From Novipirellula aureliae (GTDB lineage: Bacteria > Planctomycetota > Planctomycetia > Pirellulales > Pirellulaceae): a stretch of 64,000 nucleotides of DNA. The translations under genes and the position numbers were made by a program. This document shows, in pieces, positions 53,099 to 61,917 of the stretch (within the stretch, counting starts at the first letter, position 1; each line of letters starts with the position of its first letter). The notes below the pieces were generated by a model. That model saw nothing but the letters and a program-made list of their open reading frames with translations. It ran no database searches and was not told the origin of the DNA. Location: assembly GCF_007860185.1 (NCBI RefSeq), contig NZ_SJPY01000001.1, positions 891,132 to 955,131 on the forward strand, written 5' to 3'.

Positions 53099-53117
53099 CG
53101 AGTCTCGGAGAGACTCG
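53099..53117. repeat. Palindrome CGAGTCTC-GGA-GAGACTCG
   Basis: An exact copy of the 19-base element at 37431-37449, lying just outside the second array, whose own core is a related but inverted GTCTC/GAGAC word. Confidence 0.85.
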
Positions 53118-53127
53118 GCTACGGGAT

Positions 53128-53706
53128 CTATTGTTGGGCGGCCGCTTGGTCGCCACCTGCGGTTCGCTCAGGCAACATCGGTTTGGGCAATACTTCCATC
53201 CACTTGCGAGTGATCTGGTTAGCCCAGTTGCCTGAAACCGTTGGTTGCTGCTTCTCGGTCACGATGACTTGAGGCGGTGCCCCGACGATGTAGCAACTGG
53301 CCAAGGTGTGGTGAACCGAGGCCACACGAGCGTTGGTTTCCTCCTCGGTTCGGCCACGAAGTACATAAATCACACGTCGTTCGACGGGGGCTTGCGTGGC
53401 TACCCATTTGACATGGTTGGTTCCCGAAGGACTTAATTGGCCGTCACTGGCACGGAACAATTCATTGCCGACGGTATTGTGAGTTCGCCAACCATTGTGT
53501 TTCATGACCTCGAAGGGGGCGGTCACTTGAAGCGCGTCTACCTCGTTAAACGGATCGGGCCAAGCATTATTGCGTTGATAATCGACATGGGATTGATGAT
53601 AAAACTCATGCCATTCCGCTGAAGCACTCATGGCGGTCACCGTCAATAGCAACGCAGCGATGCCTAATGGGTTTCGGCGAGTGATTCTCGTAAAAATCGT
53701 CTTCAT
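53128..53706 (-). CDS. Secreted protein of unknown function
   Basis: A 192-residue protein. ATG 53706 begins MKTIFTRITRRNPLGIAALLLT with a signal peptide that is probably cut at SASA|EW. The mature part contains WHEFYHQSHVDYQRNNAWPDPF, GWRTHNTVGNELFR and VIYVLRGRTEEETNARV, and ends in an alanine- and glutamine-rich tail. I do not recognise the family. Downstream of it lies the second hairpin array. Confidence 0.65.
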   Translation of the reverse strand: MKTIFTRITRRNPLGIAALLLTVTAMSASAEWHEFYHQSHVDYQRNNAWPDPFNEVDALQVTAPFEVMKHNGWRTHNTVGNELFRASDGQLSPSGTNHVKWVATQAPVERRVIYVLRGRTEEETNARVASVHHTLASCYIVGAPPQVIVTEKQQPTVSGNWANQITRKWMEVLPKPMLPERTAGGDQAAAQQ

Positions 53707-53808
53707 AATGAGGCAGTTCCTTCCGCCGAGTGCGATTGACAAAGTCCGTATAGGCAGTCAATCGGTCGCACGACCATGCTGACTTGCTCAAACGTTACGA
53801 GGCACCTC

Positions 53809-54051
53809 TCAGCCGTCAAAATCGAAAAAGTCGGTCTGGTTGACAATTAGCGTCTCGCCGCCAATATCGACGACGTCGCCAATCGTTATCTGCTTTCGGC
53901 GGCGTGTTTCTACCTCTCCGTTAAGGCAGACCTCCCCCGCTTGGATTCGAACTTTTGCTTCGCCCCCGGTAAACACCATGCCTCGGCACTTTAGAAAATC
54001 ATCCAAGCGGAGGATCGGAGCAGGCTCGTTATCGATCGGATCAGCAGACAT
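53809..54051 (-). CDS. Small S4-domain RNA-binding protein (YbcJ-like)
   Basis: An 80-residue protein that consists of one S4 domain: ILRLDDFLKCRGMVFTGGEAK, VRIQAGEVCLNGEVETRRRKQ and GDVVDIGGETLIV. YbcJ/YaaA-type S4 proteins bind RNA, probably in ribosome assembly. It begins 2 bases after the stop of the EEP-family gene, so the two are in one operon. Confidence 0.88.
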   Translation of the reverse strand: MSADPIDNEPAPILRLDDFLKCRGMVFTGGEAKVRIQAGEVCLNGEVETRRRKQITIGDVVDIGGETLIVNQTDFFDFDG

Positions 54052-54053
54052 AA

Positions 54054-55124
54054 CTATTTGACTTCGAAAGTGGCGATGACAGGATAATGATCGCTTATGT
54101 CGCGTTCAGAAGATGGTATTTCCCAATAGCCTTCCCAATGCTTCTCGGGATCATCGGGCGAGGCTTGGATATTGAGTTCGGGGTGGATACGAATGGATTT
54201 GAAAACCAAATCGGGTATCCGTGGAGTATCTTCGATCAACGAGCGACTGACCATGATACGATCAAATTGTTTTCCCGTAATCATATGAGTTTGCCCCGAT
54301 TTTCTGTCCAAGAAGCGGTGCAAATCAACGAGATCATCGTCCTTGGTCTTCGTTTCCAAACCGGTAGCAACCCCCATGTCGCTGTTGGGCTTCATTCGGT
54401 CGCCCGTTTCTTCCGTGTTGAGATCACCGAGCAAGATAACCGCTTGGCCACTTCGAATCGTTCCGCCAATCCACTGTTGAAGTAAACGTGCTTGGCGAAT
54501 TCTTAGCGGCATCGCTTCGGCACGTGCCCGCAAATGGACGTTCAACAAGGTGACACGTTCTACCTTATCGTTACCAAGCGGGAATTCAAAGACTGCCATA
54601 ATATGCTTTGATACGTCAAAATAAGCATCGTCTTTTTGAGTTGCCAGCGATCGGTTGAACAGCGTTTGCAAGATCAAATCTGCTGGTTTTCGATACAAGA
54701 GGCCGACATCTTGCTCGGTGAAATGGTCACCACCTTCGAGGCAGAGTTCTTCGTATTGCGAAGAAAAATCACGGTCAAGTGCTCGCGTCAAATACCACAG
54801 CACGCGGCGATTTTCAATCTCTTGCACCGCAACGATCGTCGGCTTCGCTTTGGCAATACTCTTTGCAACGGCATCACGCTTCCAAGCCCAAAGGGTTCGG
54901 TCGGGCGCCGCTTTTTCCTTAGCCAATTCGCTGTAATTGTCACCCGATAAATCGTCAAAAAACCATTCCAAGTTCCATGTCATCACGGATAATTCTTCTG
55001 GCTCGGCCGCCGATATGCCAACCGACAAGATGCTGCTCAGCGGCGCAAAGATCAAGAGGCAACCGAAGCATCGAAAGCTCTGTTTCAGGTTGTGCAAAAG
55101 GATCCTCCAATGATTAAACAGCAA
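54054..55124 (-). CDS. Exported endonuclease/exonuclease/phosphatase-family protein
   Basis: A 356-residue EEP-fold hydrolase with an N-terminal signal peptide (LLIFAPLSSILSVGISAAE). Active-site parts are SVMTWNLEWF (metal Asn), VAVQEIENRRVL (metal Glu), LLNVHLRARAEAMPLR, ILLGDLNTEETGD (Asp/Asn) and the final ERDISDHYPVIATF with the catalytic Asp-His. It is probably periplasmic and acts on nucleic acid or another phosphodiester; the true substrate is unknown. The S4 gene follows directly. Confidence 0.85.
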   Translation of the reverse strand: MLFNHWRILLHNLKQSFRCFGCLLIFAPLSSILSVGISAAEPEELSVMTWNLEWFFDDLSGDNYSELAKEKAAPDRTLWAWKRDAVAKSIAKAKPTIVAVQEIENRRVLWYLTRALDRDFSSQYEELCLEGGDHFTEQDVGLLYRKPADLILQTLFNRSLATQKDDAYFDVSKHIMAVFEFPLGNDKVERVTLLNVHLRARAEAMPLRIRQARLLQQWIGGTIRSGQAVILLGDLNTEETGDRMKPNSDMGVATGLETKTKDDDLVDLHRFLDRKSGQTHMITGKQFDRIMVSRSLIEDTPRIPDLVFKSIRIHPELNIQASPDDPEKHWEGYWEIPSSERDISDHYPVIATFEVK

Positions 55125-55148
55125 ACACGCGGCGCTCGGTACACCAGC

Positions 55149-57062
55149 TCATTGTACTGCGATCGTCAGCCATCCTTTTCGTGCATCGATCAAAGTTGGC
55201 CGGAATTGGCGATTTCGAATCGCCTCGAATTCGACAGTCGGCGGCATGGTAAACGTGCGGTCGAGGAGCGACATTGGAAAGACATCGTTGAACTTCTCTT
55301 GAATGTTCCGCTTCAAACCAGCTTGAGAAATGCTCAAACGCCGTTGTCCGGGAAAATCAACGTTGATCGCCTCGTCGCGAATCAAGATCGCGCGACCGTC
55401 GTCGGTTCGGGTCGGCTGGTACATTGCCGTGATCTCCATGGGAACATTCAGGTCACGCGAACCTGTACTGAAACGCGTTCCCCGGATACCCAAACGAACC
55501 TTGCCGTCACGCGCTTCAAAAACAATCGGTTGCACTCGAGCGAAATCGATCTCGAACGTAGGTTCCTTTTTATCGTCACTGGCAAGCTCGTTTTGGGCTG
55601 TTTGGGGTTTGATCTTCGTCTGCTCAGTGAAACCTTCATCGCGGCGTGCTAATAGTTCATCGATTTCACTCTCCTTTACGGTGCGACCGGCTAGTAGCGG
55701 TCCGAACACGTTATCCACCAGTGATTCTTCGATTTGGACCGCCATTTCAAAGGAGCCGAGGATACGGGGTTGGGCGACGGCACTCGCGATTTGATTCTGC
55801 TTGCGGACGGTTGCCTCGATAAAAAGATAGTCTGCTGTCGATCCCCACGTTCGAAGGGGCTCTTCGAGAGACACTCGCTTCAAGATTGGCATGATTTTCG
55901 TGGTAAGATCAGGCCGTTTGATTCCGGATGCTTCGCCCGTTTGCTTTGCAAATTCATTGGTGACCTGGGTTTGGAATTTTGCCAACGCGATTCGATCGGC
56001 TTTGGGTTTCTGCTGGGCGGCCTTCTTTTTCGCGATCCGCCGCACGATGCCAAGTCGGTGCTCGATTGCATCGATTTGCGTATTCAAGGCAACGTTCGTG
56101 AAAATCGGATCAAAGGTTACCCCTTGCTCGTTGATATTCAAAACACGCGACGCAGCGATTTGCCCAGTGCCAGAGGTGCGAAGCCGAACCGGGCCGTTGT
56201 AGCCCAAATTGTTGGTCGTGACATGGCCCGACAATGCGACTTGGATTCGAGCCATTCCGGTCGCTGGAAGCAGCGTCGCGGTGACGCATCCGTTGGTATG
56301 GGCATTTCCGACAATGCGTGTTCCCAAAATACAATCTTGTACCGGTCGCGAGTTATTCACTTCACGGTTAATCGCTCGAGTGACGATTGGCTCCCCAGCA
56401 AAAACAGCAAGATTGGGGCGACCAAAGATTTCACGAAACAAGCTGACCACCTCGGTCACTTGGTTCGATTCGTCGATTAAACCGATAATCGCCGAGATTG
56501 CGGAAGCATCCTCGGATGAGGGGATTCGATCGAGTTCTTTGATGCGAGCTGATAAATCAGTCAATTGTTTGCGAAGCTGCTCTACTGATTTGTCGCCGTC
56601 GCGAAACCGGATTGCCGAAATCAGCTGCTCAACCGAATCACGCAAATCTCGTAGGACGTCGACTTCGAGTCCTGGTAGGTTGCCGATCAGTCGAAAACGC
56701 AGATCAAAAGCTGACTGTGCCAATTTCCCTGCCGATTCACCCTCTTTGATTGCTTCGGCGATCGGATCGAGGTTCAAATAGTCGAGCCAAGCTTGCCCGT
56801 TTGCCGCCGAAGGTTGCGACAGCATCTCGGCTCGAACCGATTCAATCCGCTGCATGACTCGCTGCTTCGCCACCGTCAAATCAGGAAATCGTTCGGGTAC
56901 GACCGACTTTTGCGAATGCTCAATTTGAGTAACGATCCGAGAGCGGTCGTCGTCCGTTATTTGGGCTATCGACACGTTACAACATGACCAAGCAAGAACT
57001 ACAAACGCCAGCAAAACGGAGCGTCGGACGGTCAGAATGGAAGATTTACACAGCCTAATCAC
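55149..57062 (-). CDS. Large exported protein of unknown function
   Basis: A 637-residue protein with a signal peptide (SVLLAFVVLAWSCCNVSIAQ). Residues 30-220 are largely alpha-helical and charged, partly coiled coil (EQLRKQLTDLSARIKELDRI); the rest is mostly beta with repeated basic stretches (RRIAKKKAAQQKPKAD) and an acidic motif (EEPTFEIDF). A family name is not recognised; the pattern is common to planctomycete conserved exported proteins. Stop lies about 25 bases upstream of the EEP start. Confidence 0.7.
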   Translation of the reverse strand: MIRLCKSSILTVRRSVLLAFVVLAWSCCNVSIAQITDDDRSRIVTQIEHSQKSVVPERFPDLTVAKQRVMQRIESVRAEMLSQPSAANGQAWLDYLNLDPIAEAIKEGESAGKLAQSAFDLRFRLIGNLPGLEVDVLRDLRDSVEQLISAIRFRDGDKSVEQLRKQLTDLSARIKELDRIPSSEDASAISAIIGLIDESNQVTEVVSLFREIFGRPNLAVFAGEPIVTRAINREVNNSRPVQDCILGTRIVGNAHTNGCVTATLLPATGMARIQVALSGHVTTNNLGYNGPVRLRTSGTGQIAASRVLNINEQGVTFDPIFTNVALNTQIDAIEHRLGIVRRIAKKKAAQQKPKADRIALAKFQTQVTNEFAKQTGEASGIKRPDLTTKIMPILKRVSLEEPLRTWGSTADYLFIEATVRKQNQIASAVAQPRILGSFEMAVQIEESLVDNVFGPLLAGRTVKESEIDELLARRDEGFTEQTKIKPQTAQNELASDDKKEPTFEIDFARVQPIVFEARDGKVRLGIRGTRFSTGSRDLNVPMEITAMYQPTRTDDGRAILIRDEAINVDFPGQRRLSISQAGLKRNIQEKFNDVFPMSLLDRTFTMPPTVEFEAIRNRQFRPTLIDARKGWLTIAVQ

Positions 57063-57283
57063 AGCAAACCCTGGTTGGTAAGATTTAACAGTTGAGGGGG
57101 TCAGGTAGCTTTAGTGGCTTATTGTAGATGCTGAAGGCTCCGCCGTTGAGAGGGCTAGTCGACAAACCAAGAAATAGGCCAAAATGAGACACTTCTTAGT
57201 GAACGCTGCCGCCGATTGCTGCCAAGCATCCGAATCAGACTGCTCGATTTGCTGCTTGGTAGCCGGGAGACTGCGAAAACCCC

Positions 57284-57309
57284 GTCCGCGAGGCTGGAGC
57301 CTTGCGGAC
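57284..57309. repeat. Interrupted palindrome GTCCGC...GCGGAC
   Basis: GTCCGC-G-AGGC-TGGA-GCCT-T-GCGGAC forms a stem with one G/T mismatch and a TGGA loop, in the gap before the epimerase gene. It has the GGCTGGAGCC core of the REP-like family. Confidence 0.7.
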
Positions 57310-57361
57310 GAGCTCCATCAACCTAGCCTACCCTCAACCTCTTGCCGAACATACTCAAAGC

Positions 57362-58378
57362 ATGAAAAAGACTTTGTTCCTAACCGGTGCGACCGGATTT
57401 ATCGGGTCGCATTTGGTTCTCGAAGCCGTCAAGCAAGGATATCGGTGCCGTTGTCTGCTTCGGGAAACCTCCAATGCGGATCGGTTACCGGCCGAATTGC
57501 TCGAATCGGGGCAAATCGAATTGATTCGAGCAGATCTATTTACTCCGTCGACCTATGCCAAAGCACTTGAAGAGGTCGACGCTGTCATCCATTTGGCAGG
57601 AGAGATTCACGCGGTAGACGAGAAACGACTGTTTCGGGTGAACGTTGACGCCTGTGGCATATTGGCGGATGCGTGCCTAGCTGCCTCACCGCCGCCGCGA
57701 TTGATTTGCATTTCATCGCTGGCAGCGGCTGGACCTGCTGAATCGAATCAGTCGAAGCGTATCGAGACCGATCCGCCGCGGCCTGTTTCACTCTATGGAA
57801 AAAGCAAGCTCGAAGGGGAGCGTGAACTGATGCGTCGTGCCGATCGTCTGCCGATTACCGTGCTGCGGCCTGGGATTGTGTACGGCACAGGGGATCGAGG
57901 ATTGGGCGAATTGATTCGATCGATCTATCGCACTCGGCTACACATCACGATTGGATTTCGTACTCCGCCGCTATCGTTTGTCCACGTCGAAGACTTTGTG
58001 AAAGTCATTATGGCGTCGATCGAAAAAGGGGCGACACTTGATGGTCACTCAGCGAACGGAATTTATTTCGTTTGCGATGATCGCGAATTTCCAACGTATC
58101 GCCAGCTCGGCAAACAGATCGCAGCGGCGGTTGGCGTTCGAATCCTCGTTTGGCCGATTTGGCGTTGGGTTGGAAAGCTATCGGCATCCGTGATCGAGCA
58201 AGTGAACCAGAAACGAGGCAAGAGCAGTTTGATTAGCCGCGACAAAGTTCGCGAAGCGGTCGTCAAATCATGGGCCTGTTCGAGCCAGAAGGCTCGCGAC
58301 GATCTCGGCTTTGCACCCGACAGGACGTTCGAGCAAAATATCGCGCGTGACATGCCTTGGTACATCGACAACCTTTGA
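57362..58378 (+). CDS. NAD-dependent epimerase/dehydratase (extended SDR)
   Basis: A 338-residue sugar-nucleotide-type SDR. The NAD motif is FLTGATGFIGSHLVLEA (GxxGxxG), HLAGEIHAVDEKRL follows, and the catalytic SYS/Tyr-Lys pair is in VSLYGKSKLEGERELM (YxxxK), after CISSLAAAGPA. ATG 57362 gives normal length. It may act in surface-sugar or steroid-like chemistry; no linked glycan genes are present. Confidence 0.87.
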   Translation: MKKTLFLTGATGFIGSHLVLEAVKQGYRCRCLLRETSNADRLPAELLESGQIELIRADLFTPSTYAKALEEVDAVIHLAGEIHAVDEKRLFRVNVDACGILADACLAASPPPRLICISSLAAAGPAESNQSKRIETDPPRPVSLYGKSKLEGERELMRRADRLPITVLRPGIVYGTGDRGLGELIRSIYRTRLHITIGFRTPPLSFVHVEDFVKVIMASIEKGATLDGHSANGIYFVCDDREFPTYRQLGKQIAAAVGVRILVWPIWRWVGKLSASVIEQVNQKRGKSSLISRDKVREAVVKSWACSSQKARDDLGFAPDRTFEQNIARDMPWYIDNL

Positions 58379-58506
58379 GTGTACCCTTTCATATTTTCGA
58401 TGGGTCTGCTGGTGCTTGTCACCTCGAATGGATCAACATCGTTCCATAGTATGTTCAACCGAGATAGATCAATTTTGAGGCCCAACCTCGAAATCAGAAC
58501 GGTTTA

Positions 58507-58728
58507 ATGAAAAGATTCTTCGGTGGAGCCAATGAAATGACATTTCTTTCCTTTGCGTTTTTATCGCTTGTGATGGTCGCTATGTCTGGTATCACCAGCG
58601 CTGCCGGATCGAGTCCGCAAATCTATGAAGTTCGCTCCTACGTGCTCGAAAAAGTACCTCGGTACCATGGCGCCGTTAGCCATATCGACAAATTTATCTT
58701 GACTCCGAAGCCTTACTCACCAATGTGA
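58507..58728 (+). pseudogene. Truncated NIPSNAP-like protein remnant
   Basis: A 73-residue frame with a signal peptide (FLSFAFLSLVMVAMSGITSA) followed by QIYEVRSYVLEKVPRYHG, which resembles the start of NIPSNAP family proteins (QxYELRxY). It then breaks off into unrelated residues and stops. The 200 bases after it have no recognisable frame. It is probably a decayed gene. Confidence 0.4.
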
Positions 58729-58894
58729 TTCATTTGTCAGATTGGGGGCGACAACCGATGGCGTCTTGGCAATGGGCAGGCTGGGCAATACGACACTGGC
58801 GTCTATTTCGGAAAAATCGTAGCCTGGTCTGGCAGCGGGAGGCCCGGCATCGATCGCTTGGCAATTGGCTCAAGCGTCATCTTGATTTCTTACC

Positions 58895-58931
58895 GGGTCA
58901 AGTCGCTATCGCAACTTGACCCAGCCTACGA
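58895..58931. repeat. Palindrome with 9-bp stem and shared 14-base word
   Basis: GGGTCAAGT (58895-58903) and ACTTGACCC (58914-58922) pair perfectly around a 10-base loop. GACCCAGCCTACGA (58918-58931) is identical to 2291-2304. It lies immediately after the TRAP dctM stop and may also act as its terminator. Confidence 0.65.
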
Positions 58932-58933
58932 AG

Positions 58934-60304
58934 CTAGCCTGCGGCATCCGTTGATTCGAGTTCGCTTTTCGAGGTCGATCTCATAAAGGTGCTTGCTTCC
59001 ACGTCGGCCTGTTTGAGCTGTTTGGTCTGTACGGGTAACCACAGCGAAACGACGGGCACGTAAGTAATGACCATCAGCGCCGCAATCATGGCAGCAAAGA
59101 ATGGCAACATGGTCTTGGTGACTTTGGCAATGCTGGTTTTTCCAACACCACAGCCGATGAACAAGCAAGTTCCGACCGGTGGCGTACAGAGGCCAATGCA
59201 CAGGTTAGCAATCATCATGATGCCGAAGTGGACTTGGTGCATTCCCAATGAATCGGCCACAGGCCAAAAGATAGGAGTAAAGATCAGCACCGCTGGAGTC
59301 ATGTCCATAAAGGTGCCAACGCACAACAACAGTACGTTGATGGTCAGGAGAATGACGATCGGATTGTCCGAAAGCCCCAGCAGTGCGTCGCTGACGGTCT
59401 GTGGGATGTTGGCCATCGTCATGATCCAACTCATACCGGAACTGGCACCGATTAAGAGCATCACCACGGCGGTTGTGATTCCGGTTTGTAGAAGCAAATC
59501 CGGAATCTCTTTGAGCTTAATTTCGCGATAGAACACCACTGACAATAGGAATGCATAGACAACCGCAATCGCTGCTGCCTCGGTGGCGGTGAAAATCCCG
59601 ATTAGAATACCACCGATCACAACCAGAATCAGAAACAGACTTAAAAACGCACGTTTGAAGCTTAGTAGAATCTGTTTAAACGAGGACCTCGGTTCGCGGG
59701 GATAGTTATTCTTGATTGCAAAGGCGCCACACACCAGCATGATGAACAGGCCGGTCAACAGACCTGGTATGACGCCTGCCATGAACATGGCCGCAATCGA
59801 GACCGAACCGGCGGCCACGGAGTAGACAATCATGATGTTGCTCGGCGGGATGAGCAGCCCGGTGGTCGCAGCGGTGGTCGTCACAGCGACATTGAATTCT
59901 CGGTTGTAACCTTTGCGGTTCATCTCGGGAATCATGAACCCGCCAACGGACGATACCGCAGCCGCTGCGGAGCCGGAGATCGATCCGAACAACATGCAGG
60001 TGAGCGTATTGACGTACGCCAAACCGCCTGGCAAAAAACCGACCAAGGTGGCAGCAAAGTCAATCAGCCGACTCGCCATCCCCCCCTTGCCCATCAGGTG
60101 TCCCGAAAGGATGAAAAACGGTATCGCTAGCAGAGCAAAACTGTTGACTCCGTTCGCCATGTTGGCAGCGACAACGATCGAGGGATCAGGCCCTTCGGCC
60201 ATAACCGTGACGAACGTAGCCAGTGCTATCGCTACCGCAATCGGTACGTCCAAGACCAATAGCAGCACAAAAACAGCAACGAGAATCAATGCAACCGTAC
60301 CCAT
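58934..60304 (-). CDS. dctM: TRAP transporter large permease
   Basis: A 456-residue membrane protein (about 12 helices) of the DctM family that, with DctQ, imports organic acids using a sodium gradient. It starts MGTVALILVAVFVLLLVLDVP and shows GGMASRLIDFAATLVGFLPGG, GFMIPEMNRKGYNREFNVAV, TTAATTGLLIPPSNIMIVYSV and GLCTPPVGTCLFIGC. It is the last gene of the uronate operon, separated from DctQ by one base. Confidence 0.93.
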   Translation of the reverse strand: MGTVALILVAVFVLLLVLDVPIAVAIALATFVTVMAEGPDPSIVVAANMANGVNSFALLAIPFFILSGHLMGKGGMASRLIDFAATLVGFLPGGLAYVNTLTCMLFGSISGSAAAAVSSVGGFMIPEMNRKGYNREFNVAVTTTAATTGLLIPPSNIMIVYSVAAGSVSIAAMFMAGVIPGLLTGLFIMLVCGAFAIKNNYPREPRSSFKQILLSFKRAFLSLFLILVVIGGILIGIFTATEAAAIAVVYAFLLSVVFYREIKLKEIPDLLLQTGITTAVVMLLIGASSGMSWIMTMANIPQTVSDALLGLSDNPIVILLTINVLLLCVGTFMDMTPAVLIFTPIFWPVADSLGMHQVHFGIMMIANLCIGLCTPPVGTCLFIGCGVGKTSIAKVTKTMLPFFAAMIAALMVITYVPVVSLWLPVQTKQLKQADVEASTFMRSTSKSELESTDAAG

Positions 60305-60305
60305 C

Positions 60306-60836
60306 TTAGTCTAGCTCCCCGGCGGAGTCCGCCTCATGCATTTCGTCCGCTGGCGTGGCCAGTGATTCGATTAGGTTTTCAATCGTGAATAGCACCATGA
60401 AGAATCCGGCGATGGGAAGTGCTAGATAGACATGCCCCATCTTCCACCCCAATGCGGGCGTCGTCTGTTCCATCGCCAAGGCATCGAAGACGACACGAGT
60501 TCCGCCGTAGAGAAATATGGCAACCGCAAAGAAGATCACGATCAGGTGCACGACGATGGCGATTAGTTTTCTTGCGTCCGGATGCAGCTTGCCGACGAAA
60601 TAGTCGACGCCCAGGTGTCCCTTGGTTCCGAAGGCGACCGCACCGCCGAGCAGTGTCACCCAAACCAACAGAAACCGCGCTAGTTCTTCGGTCCACTTGG
60701 CCTGCTCACCCATCACATAGCGAGTGAACACTCCCCAAACGACATCAATGACAAGTAGAGCCACCGCGATGATGAGAATCGCATTCAATGCGGAAGTCAT
60801 CCATTTCATAAATCGAATCAACCCCGTTCGCATCAT
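60306..60836 (-). CDS. dctQ: TRAP transporter small permease
   Basis: A 176-residue membrane protein with four transmembrane segments (ILIIAVALLVIDVVWGVF, FLLVWVTLLGGAVAF, AIVVHLIVIFFAVAIFL, ALPIAGFFMVLFTIENLI) and the typical QAKWTEELARFLLVW and GTKGHLGVDYFV. Its start codon overlaps the DctP stop as ATGA, so it is translationally coupled to the binding protein. Confidence 0.9.
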   Translation of the reverse strand: MMRTGLIRFMKWMTSALNAILIIAVALLVIDVVWGVFTRYVMGEQAKWTEELARFLLVWVTLLGGAVAFGTKGHLGVDYFVGKLHPDARKLIAIVVHLIVIFFAVAIFLYGGTRVVFDALAMEQTTPALGWKMGHVYLALPIAGFFMVLFTIENLIESLATPADEMHEADSAGELD

Positions 60837-61849
60837 TCAACCTCGGAAATTCGTTTGACCAATTCGCTGACTCGCGAGTCTTCAATATTCTCGAGCATGG
60901 AAGCTACCTTAGAGGCGAAGGCGGCGGTGTCAACATCATAAAACGTCACGCCCTCTGCCTTGGCTTGTTCCAATGACTCCGTCGTGGTTTCCTGCCACAA
61001 TTTCCGCTGGAAATCCGAAGACTCGTCGGCCGCTTGCTGCACCCACTGCTGCACTTGCGGGTCGAGCTTATCCCAAGCCCGAGAACTCATTAGCAGCAAA
61101 TCGGGGACACGGGTGTGACCGTTGAATGAGAAGTGCTTGCATACCTCGTAGTGCTTGTTGGAGGTGAAACTAGGCAGATTATTCTCGGCGCCATCGACAG
61201 TGCCCTGAGCAAGGGCCGAATAGAGTTCGCCCCACGGGATCGGTGTCGGTGCACCGCCCATCGCCTTGACCATTTCGATCGCCGTGGCACTACTCATGAC
61301 TCGAATCTTCAAACCCTTTAAGTCGTCAGGCGTGTGAATCGGCGTGTCTTTGGTGTAGAAGTTGCGGGAGCCAGCATCATAGTAGCACAGTCCATGCAAG
61401 AACTTCTTCTCGCCCTCGCTGAGCATTTCCCGGCCAATCTCACCATTGAGCACCGCCCAGTAGTGTTCGCTATCTCGAAATAGATAGGGGAGCCCAAAGG
61501 CCGACATCGATGGAATAAAGTTCTCCATCGCTGCGGCGGATGTCTTGGTCATCGTAAGCGAACCATTTTGAAGTTGCTCAATACACTGGGTTTCGGAACC
61601 GAGCACGGAGCTTGGGTAGATATTCATGGTGACGGTTCCACCCGAGAGTTCTTCTAAACGTCGCTTCATGAACTCCATCGATTTGTGAACAGGATGCCCG
61701 GTATCGAGACCGTGTCCGAGCTTCAAAACCATTTGATGAGAGCCACTCGCACTCGCTTTCTGGGCACGTAGAAACAGAGAAAACCCCACGGTTGCCAGCA
61801 AAGTTCCGATCGCGATCCAGCCGACCAGAAAGGATGTTAATTTACCCAA
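60833..61849 (-). CDS. dctP: TRAP transporter substrate-binding protein (DctP)
   Basis: A 338-residue periplasmic binding protein with an N-terminal hydrophobic anchor or signal (LVGWIAIGTLLATVGFSLFL). Family parts are LKLGHGLDTGHPVHKSMEF, LEELSGGTVTMNIYPSSVLG, IEQLQNGSLTMTKT, KGLKIRVMSSATAIEMVKAM, PTPIPWGELYSALAQGTVDG and AENNLPSF. The Arg in KGLKIRV is the usual carboxylate ligand, which fits a sugar acid. Placed after kduI, it likely binds uronates or unsaturated oligouronides. Confidence 0.92.
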   Translation of the reverse strand: MGKLTSFLVGWIAIGTLLATVGFSLFLRAQKASASGSHQMVLKLGHGLDTGHPVHKSMEFMKRRLEELSGGTVTMNIYPSSVLGSETQCIEQLQNGSLTMTKTSAAAMENFIPSMSAFGLPYLFRDSEHYWAVLNGEIGREMLSEGEKKFLHGLCYYDAGSRNFYTKDTPIHTPDDLKGLKIRVMSSATAIEMVKAMGGAPTPIPWGELYSALAQGTVDGAENNLPSFTSNKHYEVCKHFSFNGHTRVPDLLLMSSRAWDKLDPQVQQWVQQAADESSDFQRKLWQETTTESLEQAKAEGVTFYDVDTAAFASKVASMLENIEDSRVSELVKRISEVE

Positions 61850-61917
61850 TGTTACAGCTCCTGTTTTGAGGTTTTACCAATTCACTACCGCTTCGAAACT
61901 CATTACGAGTTCATGGA

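Noticed and set aside
52532-53156. Several open frames (SVSPRRRF and ERRCY periodic peptides) on both strands
   Set aside because: They follow the 33-base hairpin repeat, lack start signals and have no coding character outside it.
57184-57570. 128-residue frame overlapping the epimerase start
   Set aside because: It overlaps a clear SDR gene in another frame and passes through a REP-like palindrome.
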